DNA of 64,000 nt from positions 61,852 to 125,851 of the forward strand of contig NZ_AAEW02000012.1 of the NCBI RefSeq assembly GCF_000167355.1, given 5' to 3'. Made by a program: the position numbers and the translations under genes. Below, in pieces: positions 56,411 to 64,000 of this stretch (its first letter is position 1; each line of letters starts with the position of its first letter). The notes below the pieces were generated by a model. That model ran no database searches. It had not been told where the DNA came from and was given only the letters and a program-made list of their open reading frames with translations. This stretch comes from Desulfuromonas acetoxidans DSM 684. Lineage in GTDB: Bacteria; Desulfobacterota; Desulfuromonadia; Desulfuromonadales; Desulfuromonadaceae.

Positions 56411-57859
56411 ATGAAAATTGAACTGGACAATATTAGCGTTGTGGTTCGTAAACAAGCGTGGTTACACGATGTCTCTCTGGCGATTTCACCCGACGAGAAC
56501 TGGGCGTTTGTCGGCAGCAACGGTTCGGGTAAAAGTGTGCTCGGGCGTATTTTGTGTGGAGAACTGCCCGTGACTTCCGGTCGCTGCCGTTTGAACTTGC
56601 CCGCTGCTCTGGTCAGCTTTGAACGGCTGGGTGAGGTGTTGCAGTTTGAACGGGAACATGATGATTCTGATTTTCTCGACCGGGTGGATCACGGGACTCC
56701 AGTGCGAGACTTTTTCGCTGCCGATGCACCGGGTGACGTAGAAACATTGGCCGAGGCTCTGGGATGCCAAGGGTTGCTGGAACGTGGGCTGCGTTTTCTT
56801 TCCACCGGTGAAATGCGCAAAGTGATGATCCTTCAGGCCATGGTGCAGAAGCCCCGCCTGTTGGTGCTGGACGAGCCGTTTGACGGTTTGGATTCGCAGT
56901 CGCGTCATGCATTACGCATTCTGATTGGTCGTTGGATCGAGCAGGGGGGACAGCTGGTTCTTATGGTCAATCGTTTCAGCAACCTGTTGCCGCAGGTGAC
57001 GCATCTGGGGTATCTGCATGATGGAACACTGCTGGTGCAGGGAGGCCGGGAGGATGATTACGTTCAGAACGCCATCCAACGTCTGAACCATTTTGATGCG
57101 CATCAAACGCTGCAACTGCCTGATTGTGATGCGCCATTGCCGACGTTGCCCGACCTGCACGGCCAGCCGTTGATTGCCATGAACAACGTCACTGTTCGCT
57201 ATGCTGAGGCGTTGGTCCTTAACCGGCTGTGCTGGCAGGTGCAGCCGGGCGAACACTGGAAAATTTCCGGTCCGAATGGTTCCGGAAAATCAACCCTGCT
57301 CAGCTTGATCAGCGGCGATAATCCCCAGGCTTACGCCAATGAGATTATGCTGTTCGGGCGCGCTAAAGGCAGTGGCGAAAGTGTCTGGGAGATCAAGCGT
57401 CATCTCGGACAGGTCTCCGCCTTGTTTCACCAGGAATACCGGGTACGGGGCACGGTTTTGACCACGGTCTTATCTGGTTTTTATGACTCCGTGGGCCTTT
57501 ATCAGACGCCGACCCGTCGTCAGCAACAGATTACCCGCCAATGGCTTGAGTTGTTGGGATTGGAGGGCAAGGCCAACCTGCCGTTTCATCGCTTGTCCTA
57601 CGGGGAACAACGTCTGGTCTTACTCGCGCGAGCCATGGTCAAACAGCCTCGGGTGTTGATCCTTGATGAGCCGTGCCAGGGGCTTGACGAAGTGCATCGC
57701 CATCTGGTGCTGGGATTGATTGATTATCTGGGGCGTCAGGGGCGCACTCAGTTGTTGTATGTCACTCACCATGATGAAGATCGTATTCCCTGTATTCAGC
57801 GTCATTTGCGGCTGGTGCCTGCCTGCGGTGGTGGTTTTATGGCTGAGGTGGTGTCGTGA
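56411..57859 (+). CDS. Duplicated ABC ATPase, ModF-like
   Basis: A 482-residue protein with two ABC domains and no membrane segment. Domain 1: Walker A GSNGSGKS (about 35-42), signature LSTGEMRKV, Walker B LLVLDEPFDGLD. Domain 2: GPNGSGKSTLL (about 283-293), LSYGEQRLVLLARAM and VLILDEPCQGLDE. The layout and C-terminal YVTHHDEDRIP match the ModF/PhrA group, often linked to molybdate transport, although modABC are not nearby. It is divergent from the DUF3024 gene and ends 14 bp before repeat copy C. Confidence 0.85.
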   Translation: MKIELDNISVVVRKQAWLHDVSLAISPDENWAFVGSNGSGKSVLGRILCGELPVTSGRCRLNLPAALVSFERLGEVLQFEREHDDSDFLDRVDHGTPVRDFFAADAPGDVETLAEALGCQGLLERGLRFLSTGEMRKVMILQAMVQKPRLLVLDEPFDGLDSQSRHALRILIGRWIEQGGQLVLMVNRFSNLLPQVTHLGYLHDGTLLVQGGREDDYVQNAIQRLNHFDAHQTLQLPDCDAPLPTLPDLHGQPLIAMNNVTVRYAEALVLNRLCWQVQPGEHWKISGPNGSGKSTLLSLISGDNPQAYANEIMLFGRAKGSGESVWEIKRHLGQVSALFHQEYRVRGTVLTTVLSGFYDSVGLYQTPTRRQQQITRQWLELLGLEGKANLPFHRLSYGEQRLVLLARAMVKQPRVLILDEPCQGLDEVHRHLVLGLIDYLGRQGRTQLLYVTHHDEDRIPCIQRHLRLVPACGGGFMAEVVS

Positions 57860-58514
57860 TTGTTTTGAGACGGTGCCCACCCTTCAGCGAGTTATTTTGC
57901 ACCCCAGCCCTCCCGTTCAGCAGCGCCGAACGTAAGGAGTGTCGCTGTGATGATCGTCGGCAACCTGTTTGAGCGTCAGCGAGTTTTGCCGACATCACGG
58001 CGTAAGCGACTGAAGAGAGGGAACCCGCAGGGCGCAATGGTCGGGAGTCGATTTTGCGCCACTTTTGTCGACGCAAAATGTGGCCCGAGGTGTGGGCGCG
58101 GAAGCCCACGTCACGTGGGTACCTCCATCGCGAGCGGATGAAGGTTGCCAGAGCGATTTGTTCCGAATTGCGAACCACTGAAGATCAAGATCAAAGTCAA
58201 AGACAAGGTCGCCGGGTTTCGTCCCGGCAGCCGACATACTTTTGGCTGGCCGCCCAAAAGTATGCAAAAGCCAGCTTGAACTTCTCCTGAACCTGGATTC
58301 ACCTACACTGTTTCTGTTTCCGTGATGCTTTACGAATTCGGCTCGCCGCCCTTTAGGTCGACGAATCGTGCAACTCATCATCTCTGGCGTAAAACGGTGA
58401 TAACGGTTTGGCGCCGCTCCCTATTTTTTCCGTGGCACTTGTAAAACGGGTGGGCAGTGCCCACCCTTCGTAAGAATGTTGTTGTCGGTAAGCTTTTAGA
58501 CTGTCAACGACCTG
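57860..58514. other. Convergent intergenic region with repeat copy C
   Basis: Lies between the convergent ModF-like gene and the GGDEF-EAL gene. It is almost filled by the composite repeat (57873-58469). The residual 45 bp before the EAL stop show no clear terminator or coding frame. Confidence 0.6.
57873..58469. repeat. Composite repeat copy C (module Y then X)
   Basis: A permuted unit: Y (57883-58165) then X (58166-58466), bounded by the 13-bp direct repeat GTGCCCACCCTTC at 57873-57885 and 58457-58469. Hairpins: GCCACTTTTG with CAAAATGTGGC (58058-58084), GTGGGC/GCCCAC (58092-58109), CATACTTTTGG/CCAAAAGTATG (58235-58264) and GGGTGGGC/GCCCACCC (58448-58466). Several stems differ from copy A by paired changes. 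Confidence 0.9.
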
Positions 58515-61229
58515 CTAGAAAAATTGTTGCGAGAAGAATTCTGCTGCACACGGTTTGCCGTAAAAATACCCCTGCACCTGCTGGCAGCGATGCTGTTTGA
58601 GGAAGTCGATCTGAGTCTGCTCTTCCACCCCTTCAGCGATTACCTCCATGTTGAGGTTACGTCCCAGAGAGATGATGGAGGCGGCGATGGCCATATCATC
58701 GGAATCGCCGGGGATGTCTTTAACAAATGACCGATCGATTTTCAGGTAGCGGGCCGGAAAGTTTTTCACATAACTCAGTGAAGAGTAACCGGTGCCGAAG
58801 TCGTCGATGGCGATACTGACGCCCAGTGCGGTGAGCTGCGTCATGATGGCGATGGCGGACTCGGTGTCACTCATAACGGCATTCTCCGTAACCTCCAGAG
58901 TCAGACATTCCGCAGGCAAACCGGTTTTGTTCAGAACGTTTTTCACCCGCTGAACCAGCTCCTGGTCTTTGGCAAATTGTTCGGAAGAGAGGTTGACGGA
59001 CATTTTGAAGTTGCGGCCGCTCTGTTCCCGCCATTTATTTGCCTGGCGGCAGGCGGCTTTGAGAACCCAATGGTCAATCTGAGTGATCAGGCCGCACTCT
59101 TCGGCAATGGGAATGAATTCATCGGGATAAACCAACTGGCCATCCGGTTTTTGCCAGCGGATCAGGGCTTCAGCGCCGATCACATGTTCACTTTCCAGAT
59201 CCACCTGAGGTTGGTAGAACAGTACGAACTCATTGCGGCACAGCGCGTCACTGAGCCGAGCTTCGAGTTCAATCCGTTGCATGATGGTTTGTTGCATCGC
59301 AGCAGTGAACAGTTGATAGCCGTTTTTGCCCGCCTCTTTGGCACGATACATGGCAATGTCGGCGTTTTTGATCAAGTCTTCCGGGGTGTCGGCATCATCG
59401 GGGAATACGGTGACCCCCATACTGACATTCACCGTGTAATCACGCCCTGACAGAGCGTGGGGGAGCTCCAACTGTTTGAGGATGCGTCGACAAAGCACAG
59501 TGATGTCGTGTGGGTCTTCAATCTCAGGCATGAGAATGATAAATTCATCGCCACCGAGTCGGGCGGTGGTGTCTTCCTGGCGTGTGCAACTGAGCAGGCG
59601 TTCGCTGATTTGCTGAAGAAGTTTGTCACCATAATGGTGGCCGAGCGAGTCGTTGATATATTTAAAGTTGTCGATATCGAGATAGATGACAGCCAGTTTG
59701 GTCTTATGCTGCCGAGCATGAGCAACAGCAACGCTTAACCGGTCATGAAACAATTTACGGTTGGGAAGGTTGGTTAACGCGTCATGGTAGGCTTGATGTT
59801 GAAGCTTCTCTTCGCTGCGTTTGATTTCCGAGATATCGTGAAAAATAGCTACGTAATGGCTGGGTATCCCCGCAGAATTGGTACAGCGCGAGATGGAGAC
59901 GTTTAAGGGATAAACTTCGCCGTTTTTACGACGGTTCCACACTTCACCTTCCCAACGCCCCTCTTCAATGAGACTCTGCCACATCTGTTGATAAAATGCG
60001 GAGTTATGATGGTCTGATCTGAAAATACGCGGATTTTCCCCGATCAGTTCTTTGAGGCGGTAGCCCGACATGGCTTCACAGGCCGGGTTAACCTGCTCAA
60101 TGATGCCGTCAAGGTTGGTGATGACAATGCCTTCTACAGCATTGTCAAATACGCTCGAAGACAACAACAGTTGTTTTTCCGATTCCTTGCGCTGATGGTC
60201 AAGATCAACGATGGAATGACCGAGAATGTTGAATTCGGAAACCAGAGTCGGTTTATAGCGAGCTGGTTCCGTATTACGAAACGCGGCTTCAGTCATCTGC
60301 AGTACGGTATTCAGGGAACGCTGGGTCAGATAGCGGAAGATAATGATGACACCTCCCGCGGAAATCAGTGTGGCGAAAAAGACCGAGAGGATCCCCTGAC
60401 GTAACGATTCGTTCAGTTGTGTGAGCAGATCGCCGGAGAGTTTCTGGGTGGCCAGTAGATCACTGGTTTGATTGTTAATGGTCAGTCGGTTGTCAATGTA
60501 GAAAAACTCGCCAGCCTGGCGGGGAAATCCTTCGGGGATGAATTCTCCCTCAATCTGAGATTGGTTTATCGCGTTTCTGCCATGGCCAAGAATCGGCTGA
60601 TTGTTCCACTGCAGGGTGATGGCTTCAGCCGTGATTCGCTGTTCAAGTTCTTGTAGTAACTCCAGGTTGTCATTGACCACGGTGGCGGCGTAAATGGTGC
60701 CGATGATTCTTCCGGATGACAGGGCGGTAATTTTTTCCTGCTGCTGGAGGAGCACCGTGCCGGTTCCAGGGCAGTATGCCAGCGCAGACGGATTGGTCGT
60801 TAGCGTGTGCTGGAGCTGCGGTGACGCAAAAAAGGGCGATGTGACGTCAATCATTGCGCCGTCGTTCAGCTTCAGACACAGTAGGTCGAGCGCTCCGCCG
60901 GGGTCCCGTTCATAAAAAGCCATCAGGCTGTTGGTGATGGCTTGGTGGCTGGCCACAGGGGTCGACGCTGAATAGTGTTTGGCCACGATCTGCGAGGCAT
61001 TTTTTAATGCCGTATCCAGTGTTTTCAGGCGCTGTTCTAGTACCGCCTCAACCATGCGCTGATTGTGATGGGCGTTTTTGCGGATTTCGACGACAACTGT
61101 TTTGCGATTGTCCAGATAGCTGTAGCCGGAGAGTAGAACTATAAACAGCACCGCAAACAAAAAGGCGATGGCCATCAGGTACGTGGTCATCTTCAGTGGA
61201 CGGGGGCGAAGGATGAAAAACGGGTTCAT
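58515..61229 (-). CDS. Membrane PAS-GGDEF-EAL c-di-GMP protein
   Basis: A 904-residue signalling protein. A transmembrane helix (about 14-38) and a second (about 283-305) frame a periplasmic sensor domain. A PAS domain (about 365-470) contains GIVITNLDGIIEQVNPACEAMSGY, with a PAC tail. GGDEF (about 485-645) has intact RLGGDEF and an RQED inhibitory site five residues before. EAL (about 655-900) has EALIRW and DDFGTGYSSLSYVKNFPARYLKIDRSF, all conserved. It may both make and degrade c-di-GMP. The start overlaps the stop of the preceding solute-binding protein gene (ATGA), with GGAGGCGC as ribosome site, so the pair is co-translated. Confidence 0.94.
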   Translation of the reverse strand: MNPFFILRPRPLKMTTYLMAIAFLFAVLFIVLLSGYSYLDNRKTVVVEIRKNAHHNQRMVEAVLEQRLKTLDTALKNASQIVAKHYSASTPVASHQAITNSLMAFYERDPGGALDLLCLKLNDGAMIDVTSPFFASPQLQHTLTTNPSALAYCPGTGTVLLQQQEKITALSSGRIIGTIYAATVVNDNLELLQELEQRITAEAITLQWNNQPILGHGRNAINQSQIEGEFIPEGFPRQAGEFFYIDNRLTINNQTSDLLATQKLSGDLLTQLNESLRQGILSVFFATLISAGGVIIIFRYLTQRSLNTVLQMTEAAFRNTEPARYKPTLVSEFNILGHSIVDLDHQRKESEKQLLLSSSVFDNAVEGIVITNLDGIIEQVNPACEAMSGYRLKELIGENPRIFRSDHHNSAFYQQMWQSLIEEGRWEGEVWNRRKNGEVYPLNVSISRCTNSAGIPSHYVAIFHDISEIKRSEEKLQHQAYHDALTNLPNRKLFHDRLSVAVAHARQHKTKLAVIYLDIDNFKYINDSLGHHYGDKLLQQISERLLSCTRQEDTTARLGGDEFIILMPEIEDPHDITVLCRRILKQLELPHALSGRDYTVNVSMGVTVFPDDADTPEDLIKNADIAMYRAKEAGKNGYQLFTAAMQQTIMQRIELEARLSDALCRNEFVLFYQPQVDLESEHVIGAEALIRWQKPDGQLVYPDEFIPIAEECGLITQIDHWVLKAACRQANKWREQSGRNFKMSVNLSSEQFAKDQELVQRVKNVLNKTGLPAECLTLEVTENAVMSDTESAIAIMTQLTALGVSIAIDDFGTGYSSLSYVKNFPARYLKIDRSFVKDIPGDSDDMAIAASIISLGRNLNMEVIAEGVEEQTQIDFLKQHRCQQVQGYFYGKPCAAEFFSQQFF

Positions 61230-62281
61230 TGCGCCTCCGAGTAGCGAAACGCCTGTTTCCTGAGATCCTCAATCTGACACAAATTTGCGGCGCTGAGAAG
61301 TTTCATCGTTCCACAGAATAGTCGAGGAATCTGCTGCTGTCGATCTTCGAGCACAAATTTGACCGCTTCTGCAATCGAAACGCCGCTGTCGTCGTTCATG
61401 CGCATTACTGTTGCGGCAAGGTCGCCTTGTTGCAGTGCTTCGAGTTCCTTTTCGCCGCCTCCCCAGCCATTGATGGCGATGGCGTCTTTTCGGCCCAGAT
61501 CTTTTAGCGCTCGACTGGTGTTTAACGCAATATCGGTTGTGGTGCAAAAAATGAAATCCACTTGGTTGTAGCTGTTAACGATGTCGCTGGCGGCCCGGTA
61601 GATTTTGTCCGGAGTCTGATCGGTAAAAAACTCCACCAGAGGCGGCGGGGCCTGACGATCGATCGCGATTTGATGAAACCCTTGTGTTCTGAGCTGGCTG
61701 ACCTGGCCGTTGGTGCCGCAGATAATGGCATAACGTGCGTCATTGCCGTATGTGTCAAATAGATGGGTTGCCAGCATACGAGACCCTTCTTCATGGTCGA
61801 AGCCGGTGTACAGCAGTGGCGGGTAGTCCTGCCACTGGGTGTTGGGGATGGTCTGGTTCGGGACAATGATTTTCGGTGTGCCACGATAAAGAACGCGGCC
61901 GAGCAACTTTCTAATGCGAGAGGAATCAATGTTGATCACCAGAAAATCCGGTTTAAGCTGCAATGCTTTGGCAAGTTGCTGTTCCTGAAGTCGGGTTTGA
62001 TGCGCTTGACTTGAAAAATGGGTCCATTTATAGCGAATGTTCAATTCTTCAAGGCGTGCCGTCATGCTGACCAAGTTGCGTCGCCAGTAACTGGACGCTT
62101 GTTGGTCAGGATAAATCGTGACGATTTTTACCGGCCTATGGAGGCCGCCCTGGAAAGTGACCGGAGCGGTTGCGACGCTTTGTGAGAACGCCAAAGCGTC
62201 TGCTGCGTGGACTGTACATCTGAGATTGCACAGCAGCATCAGCATCAGCATTGTTTTTATGGCAGGGAGTCTTCGGTACAT
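61226..62281 (-). CDS. LuxP/ribose-binding-like periplasmic protein
   Basis: A 351-residue protein with a signal peptide (about 1-27, VHAAD cleavage) and a periplasmic binding protein type 1 fold. It shows VKIVTIYPDQQASSYWRRNLVSMTARLEELNI, PDFLVINIDSSRIRKLL, YAIICGTNGQVSQLRTQGF and AINGWGGGEKELEAL, as in LuxP and sugar-binding relatives. The ligand is unknown. It is coupled by ATGA to the GGDEF-EAL gene, so it likely acts as its soluble ligand sensor, as in Vibrio NspS-MbaA and LuxP-LuxQ (inference). Confidence 0.82.
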   Translation of the reverse strand: MYRRLPAIKTMLMLMLLCNLRCTVHAADALAFSQSVATAPVTFQGGLHRPVKIVTIYPDQQASSYWRRNLVSMTARLEELNIRYKWTHFSSQAHQTRLQEQQLAKALQLKPDFLVINIDSSRIRKLLGRVLYRGTPKIIVPNQTIPNTQWQDYPPLLYTGFDHEEGSRMLATHLFDTYGNDARYAIICGTNGQVSQLRTQGFHQIAIDRQAPPPLVEFFTDQTPDKIYRAASDIVNSYNQVDFIFCTTTDIALNTSRALKDLGRKDAIAINGWGGGEKELEALQQGDLAATVMRMNDDSGVSIAEAVKFVLEDRQQQIPRLFCGTMKLLSAANLCQIEDLRKQAFRYSEAQ

Positions 62282-62381
62282 CCACCGGATTGTAGCTTGA
62301 CCAATAAAGAAAAAAAAGAGAAAAAGAGTTATAGATAAGGAGGGCCTATTTAATGAATCTATATTTGTATGGCAAACAATC

Positions 62382-62416
62382 CACCGTGGGGCCGATCAAA
62401 ATACCGGCCCACGGTG
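62382..62416 (-). terminator. Hairpin after the octaheme cytochrome gene
   Basis: CACCGTGGG (62382-62390) pairs with CCCACGGTG (62408-62416), with inner GCCG/CGGC pairs extending it. On the minus strand it is followed by a moderately T-rich tract. It lies 14 bp past the cytochrome stop. The poor T-run makes it a possible rather than certain terminator. Confidence 0.55.
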
Positions 62417-62429
62417 AATTGTGCTGGGG

Positions 62430-63944
62430 TTATTTCTTCTCCTGCCCGGCGCGCAGGAATTTCAGATAATCAGCCATCTCCTGTAGGTTCTTTGCCTGGG
62501 TCCAGCGGCCATCGGCAAACACGCCGTAGTCGACACCACCCATAGCCGTGGCAAAACGGACCGAGTTGCCGTAGAAAAGCCACTGCTCAATCCATTTCAT
62601 TTCGATCGCTTCATCAAACGGGTTGGCACCCTGAGGAAGGCCTTGGGCAAGACCTTCTTCCCAGGCGGTGCTGAGGACCTTGGTGGCCTGCAATGTCATG
62701 TAGTTTGACGTTTCAATGGAGCGATCCAGACGGGCAAAGTGACCATCCACCCATTGCTGTGCATGGCAGCCAGAGCAGACGTTTTTCATGTTGGTGGTGC
62801 GCACCGCCATCTCGTCAGCAGAGATCAGGGCAGATGTCACCGGTTCGCCGGTCAGCTCAGTCGGCAGAGTCAGGCCACCTTGATTAACAATAGTGGTTGT
62901 GTCAGCGTTGATGGGGTGCGGATGCGCATAAGGCAGACCGAAAATACGCCACGGCAACCGGTCGGTCATCCGGTGGGAGCGTTTGGCGAGAATTTCGCCA
63001 TCGCTGTTGACCAGCTCACTGACATGGCAGGCCGCGCAGGTCGGCGCGGTGAAATCTTTGCCAACGGTCCAAGGCACGGCTTTATAATCCCAGTATTTGT
63101 CCACGGATTTCTGGATATTGCCGTGGACGCTGACGGAATAGACTTTATACGCCGGGACATCCGGTCCCTTGTGACATTCGGCACAAGTGTAGGGCTTTCG
63201 TGCTACTTCAATGGAGAACTGGTGGCGCATATGGCAGGACGCACAAGCCCCCTTACTGCCGTCAGGATTGATGCGGCCAACCCCGGCATTGGGCCAGTTG
63301 CTTAACGTCGGAAAGTTCATCTCCCCCATATCTGTTTCGCGGGTTTCGCTGCCGGTTACTTGAACAATGGTGCCGTGACACGCCAGGCAGGAGTCGGCGT
63401 TGCTCATGTCGTCAGCGCCTTCATGGTGAAAGCTGGCCCCGTTGAAGGTAGCCAGTCCATTGGTGTTGTCGACCATGACCTTATAGACGGGATTGTCCAT
63501 CAGGTTGGCATACGCCTGAGACATGAGGTTGTGGGAAAAATCTTCCACTTCCACCGGGTGACAAGTGGCACAGTCACTGGGGGAAACCACAGTGTGGATG
63601 GCGAAACCGTTGTGCTCAAAACGATCATTTTCGTGCTGATCGGCATTCATGGTATGACATTCGGCGCAACCGATCACCACGGCGTTGAGTGTTTCGTCAA
63701 CCTGGGCTGTTGACATGCGCCGTTCGATCTCCGGCAGGGCCAGAGCGTCTTGTGGGGTGGTGTGAGAGTGACGGCTTTTTTGCCAATCGGCAACGATCCC
63801 CGGTGTGACCGTCGTGTGGCAGTCGAGACATTCCTGGGTGTCGTCACTGATAACCTTTTGTTGAGCGAATGTGGCTGTTGCGGTTGCCACAACCAGCAGT
63901 ACTGCCAGAATAATTGTGTGACGCGAGCCTAGCAGATGATTCAT
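62430..63944 (-). CDS. Octaheme cytochrome c, hydroxylamine oxidoreductase family
   Basis: A 504-residue periplasmic protein with a signal peptide (about 1-27) and exactly eight CXXCH motifs (first cysteines at about 39, 93, 125, 186, 234, 254, 303 and 390). This is the number and spacing of the HAO/ONR octaheme family. In anaerobes these proteins usually reduce nitrite or hydroxylamine to ammonium rather than oxidise hydroxylamine. The catalytic crosslink tyrosine of true HAO cannot be verified here; the region after heme 8 reads YGNSVRFATAMGGVDYGVF. GGAGGGG precedes the ATG. The promoter is at the window edge. Confidence 0.92.
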   Translation of the reverse strand: MNHLLGSRHTIILAVLLVVATATATFAQQKVISDDTQECLDCHTTVTPGIVADWQKSRHSHTTPQDALALPEIERRMSTAQVDETLNAVVIGCAECHTMNADQHENDRFEHNGFAIHTVVSPSDCATCHPVEVEDFSHNLMSQAYANLMDNPVYKVMVDNTNGLATFNGASFHHEGADDMSNADSCLACHGTIVQVTGSETRETDMGEMNFPTLSNWPNAGVGRINPDGSKGACASCHMRHQFSIEVARKPYTCAECHKGPDVPAYKVYSVSVHGNIQKSVDKYWDYKAVPWTVGKDFTAPTCAACHVSELVNSDGEILAKRSHRMTDRLPWRIFGLPYAHPHPINADTTTIVNQGGLTLPTELTGEPVTSALISADEMAVRTTNMKNVCSGCHAQQWVDGHFARLDRSIETSNYMTLQATKVLSTAWEEGLAQGLPQGANPFDEAIEMKWIEQWLFYGNSVRFATAMGGVDYGVFADGRWTQAKNLQEMADYLKFLRAGQEKK

Positions 63945-64000
63945 GTTCCCCTCCTGATACAGGTTGTCAAATTAATACAAACACACAACACGGTTGTAGT

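Noticed and set aside
1..64000. Phage, IS or integrative element
   Set aside because: No transposase, integrase or phage structural genes were found; the only repeats are noncoding.

Overview
The window reads as a chromosomal segment of a mesophilic, anaerobic, respiratory bacterium of the Desulfuromonadales (Desulfuromonas/Pelobacter/Geobacter-like). That placement is inferred from gene content: an octaheme hydroxylamine-oxidoreductase-type cytochrome, many c-di-GMP and HDOD/HD-GYP signalling proteins, DUF3426 and DUF1573 proteins, acetate activation genes and a class II fumarase. Base composition is moderate and codon use looks even throughout. I see no phage, insertion sequence, CRISPR array, tRNA or rRNA. 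Most genes have clear AGGAGG-like ribosome sites, and many neighbours overlap by TAATG, TGATG or ATGA.

Region 1 (1-19.5 kb) is housekeeping and regulation. It holds a truncated HDOD protein, a minus-strand operon (AI-2E-type permease, small membrane protein, GIDE/EF-hand protein, LemA, YigZ), an outer-membrane porin, an EamA exporter and an HDOD-GGDEF protein. These are followed by an FmdB zinc ribbon, folD, a TonB-like protein, convergent pta and ackA with a shared terminator, an hpt/DUF3426 pair with a near-consensus promoter, a DUF1573 protein and a CPA-type antiporter.

Region 2 (19.6-36.4 kb) is a large plus-strand glycogen cluster: a short alpha-glucan phosphorylase, pgi, glk, glgC, a GH57 enzyme, malQ, glgB, glgA, a full-length glgP and a phosphohexomutase. 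Together they cover glucose phosphorylation, ADP-glucose synthesis, elongation, branching, debranching or transglycosylation, phosphorolysis and return to glycolysis. Two small secreted proteins, fumC and a ZIP metal transporter follow.

Region 3 (40.2-58.5 kb) contains an HD-GYP protein, a minus-strand operon (a 1400-residue membrane protein of unknown function, DUF4126, polyphosphate:AMP phosphotransferase, small membrane protein), a lipoprotein hydrolase, an SDR enzyme, a divergent DisA_N/DAC-like protein, dGTPase, a DUF2007 protein, Tag, DUF3024 and a ModF-like ABC protein. Scattered through it is a noncoding composite repeat of about 580 bp made of two modules, here called X and Y. It is present as a tandem array (40.2-41.4 kb), as a circularly permuted copy (57.9-58.5 kb) and as an inverted partial copy (51.4-51.6 kb). 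Hairpins in the repeat are preserved by paired substitutions between copies.

Region 4 (58.5-64 kb) holds a membrane PAS-GGDEF-EAL protein translationally coupled to a LuxP/ribose-binding-like periplasmic protein, which looks like a ligand-responsive c-di-GMP switch. The octaheme HAO-like cytochrome follows at the window edge.

The most interesting unexplained items are the X/Y composite repeat, the degenerate DAC protein, the large internally duplicated membrane protein with its polyphosphate-linked operon, and the solute-binding/c-di-GMP pair.
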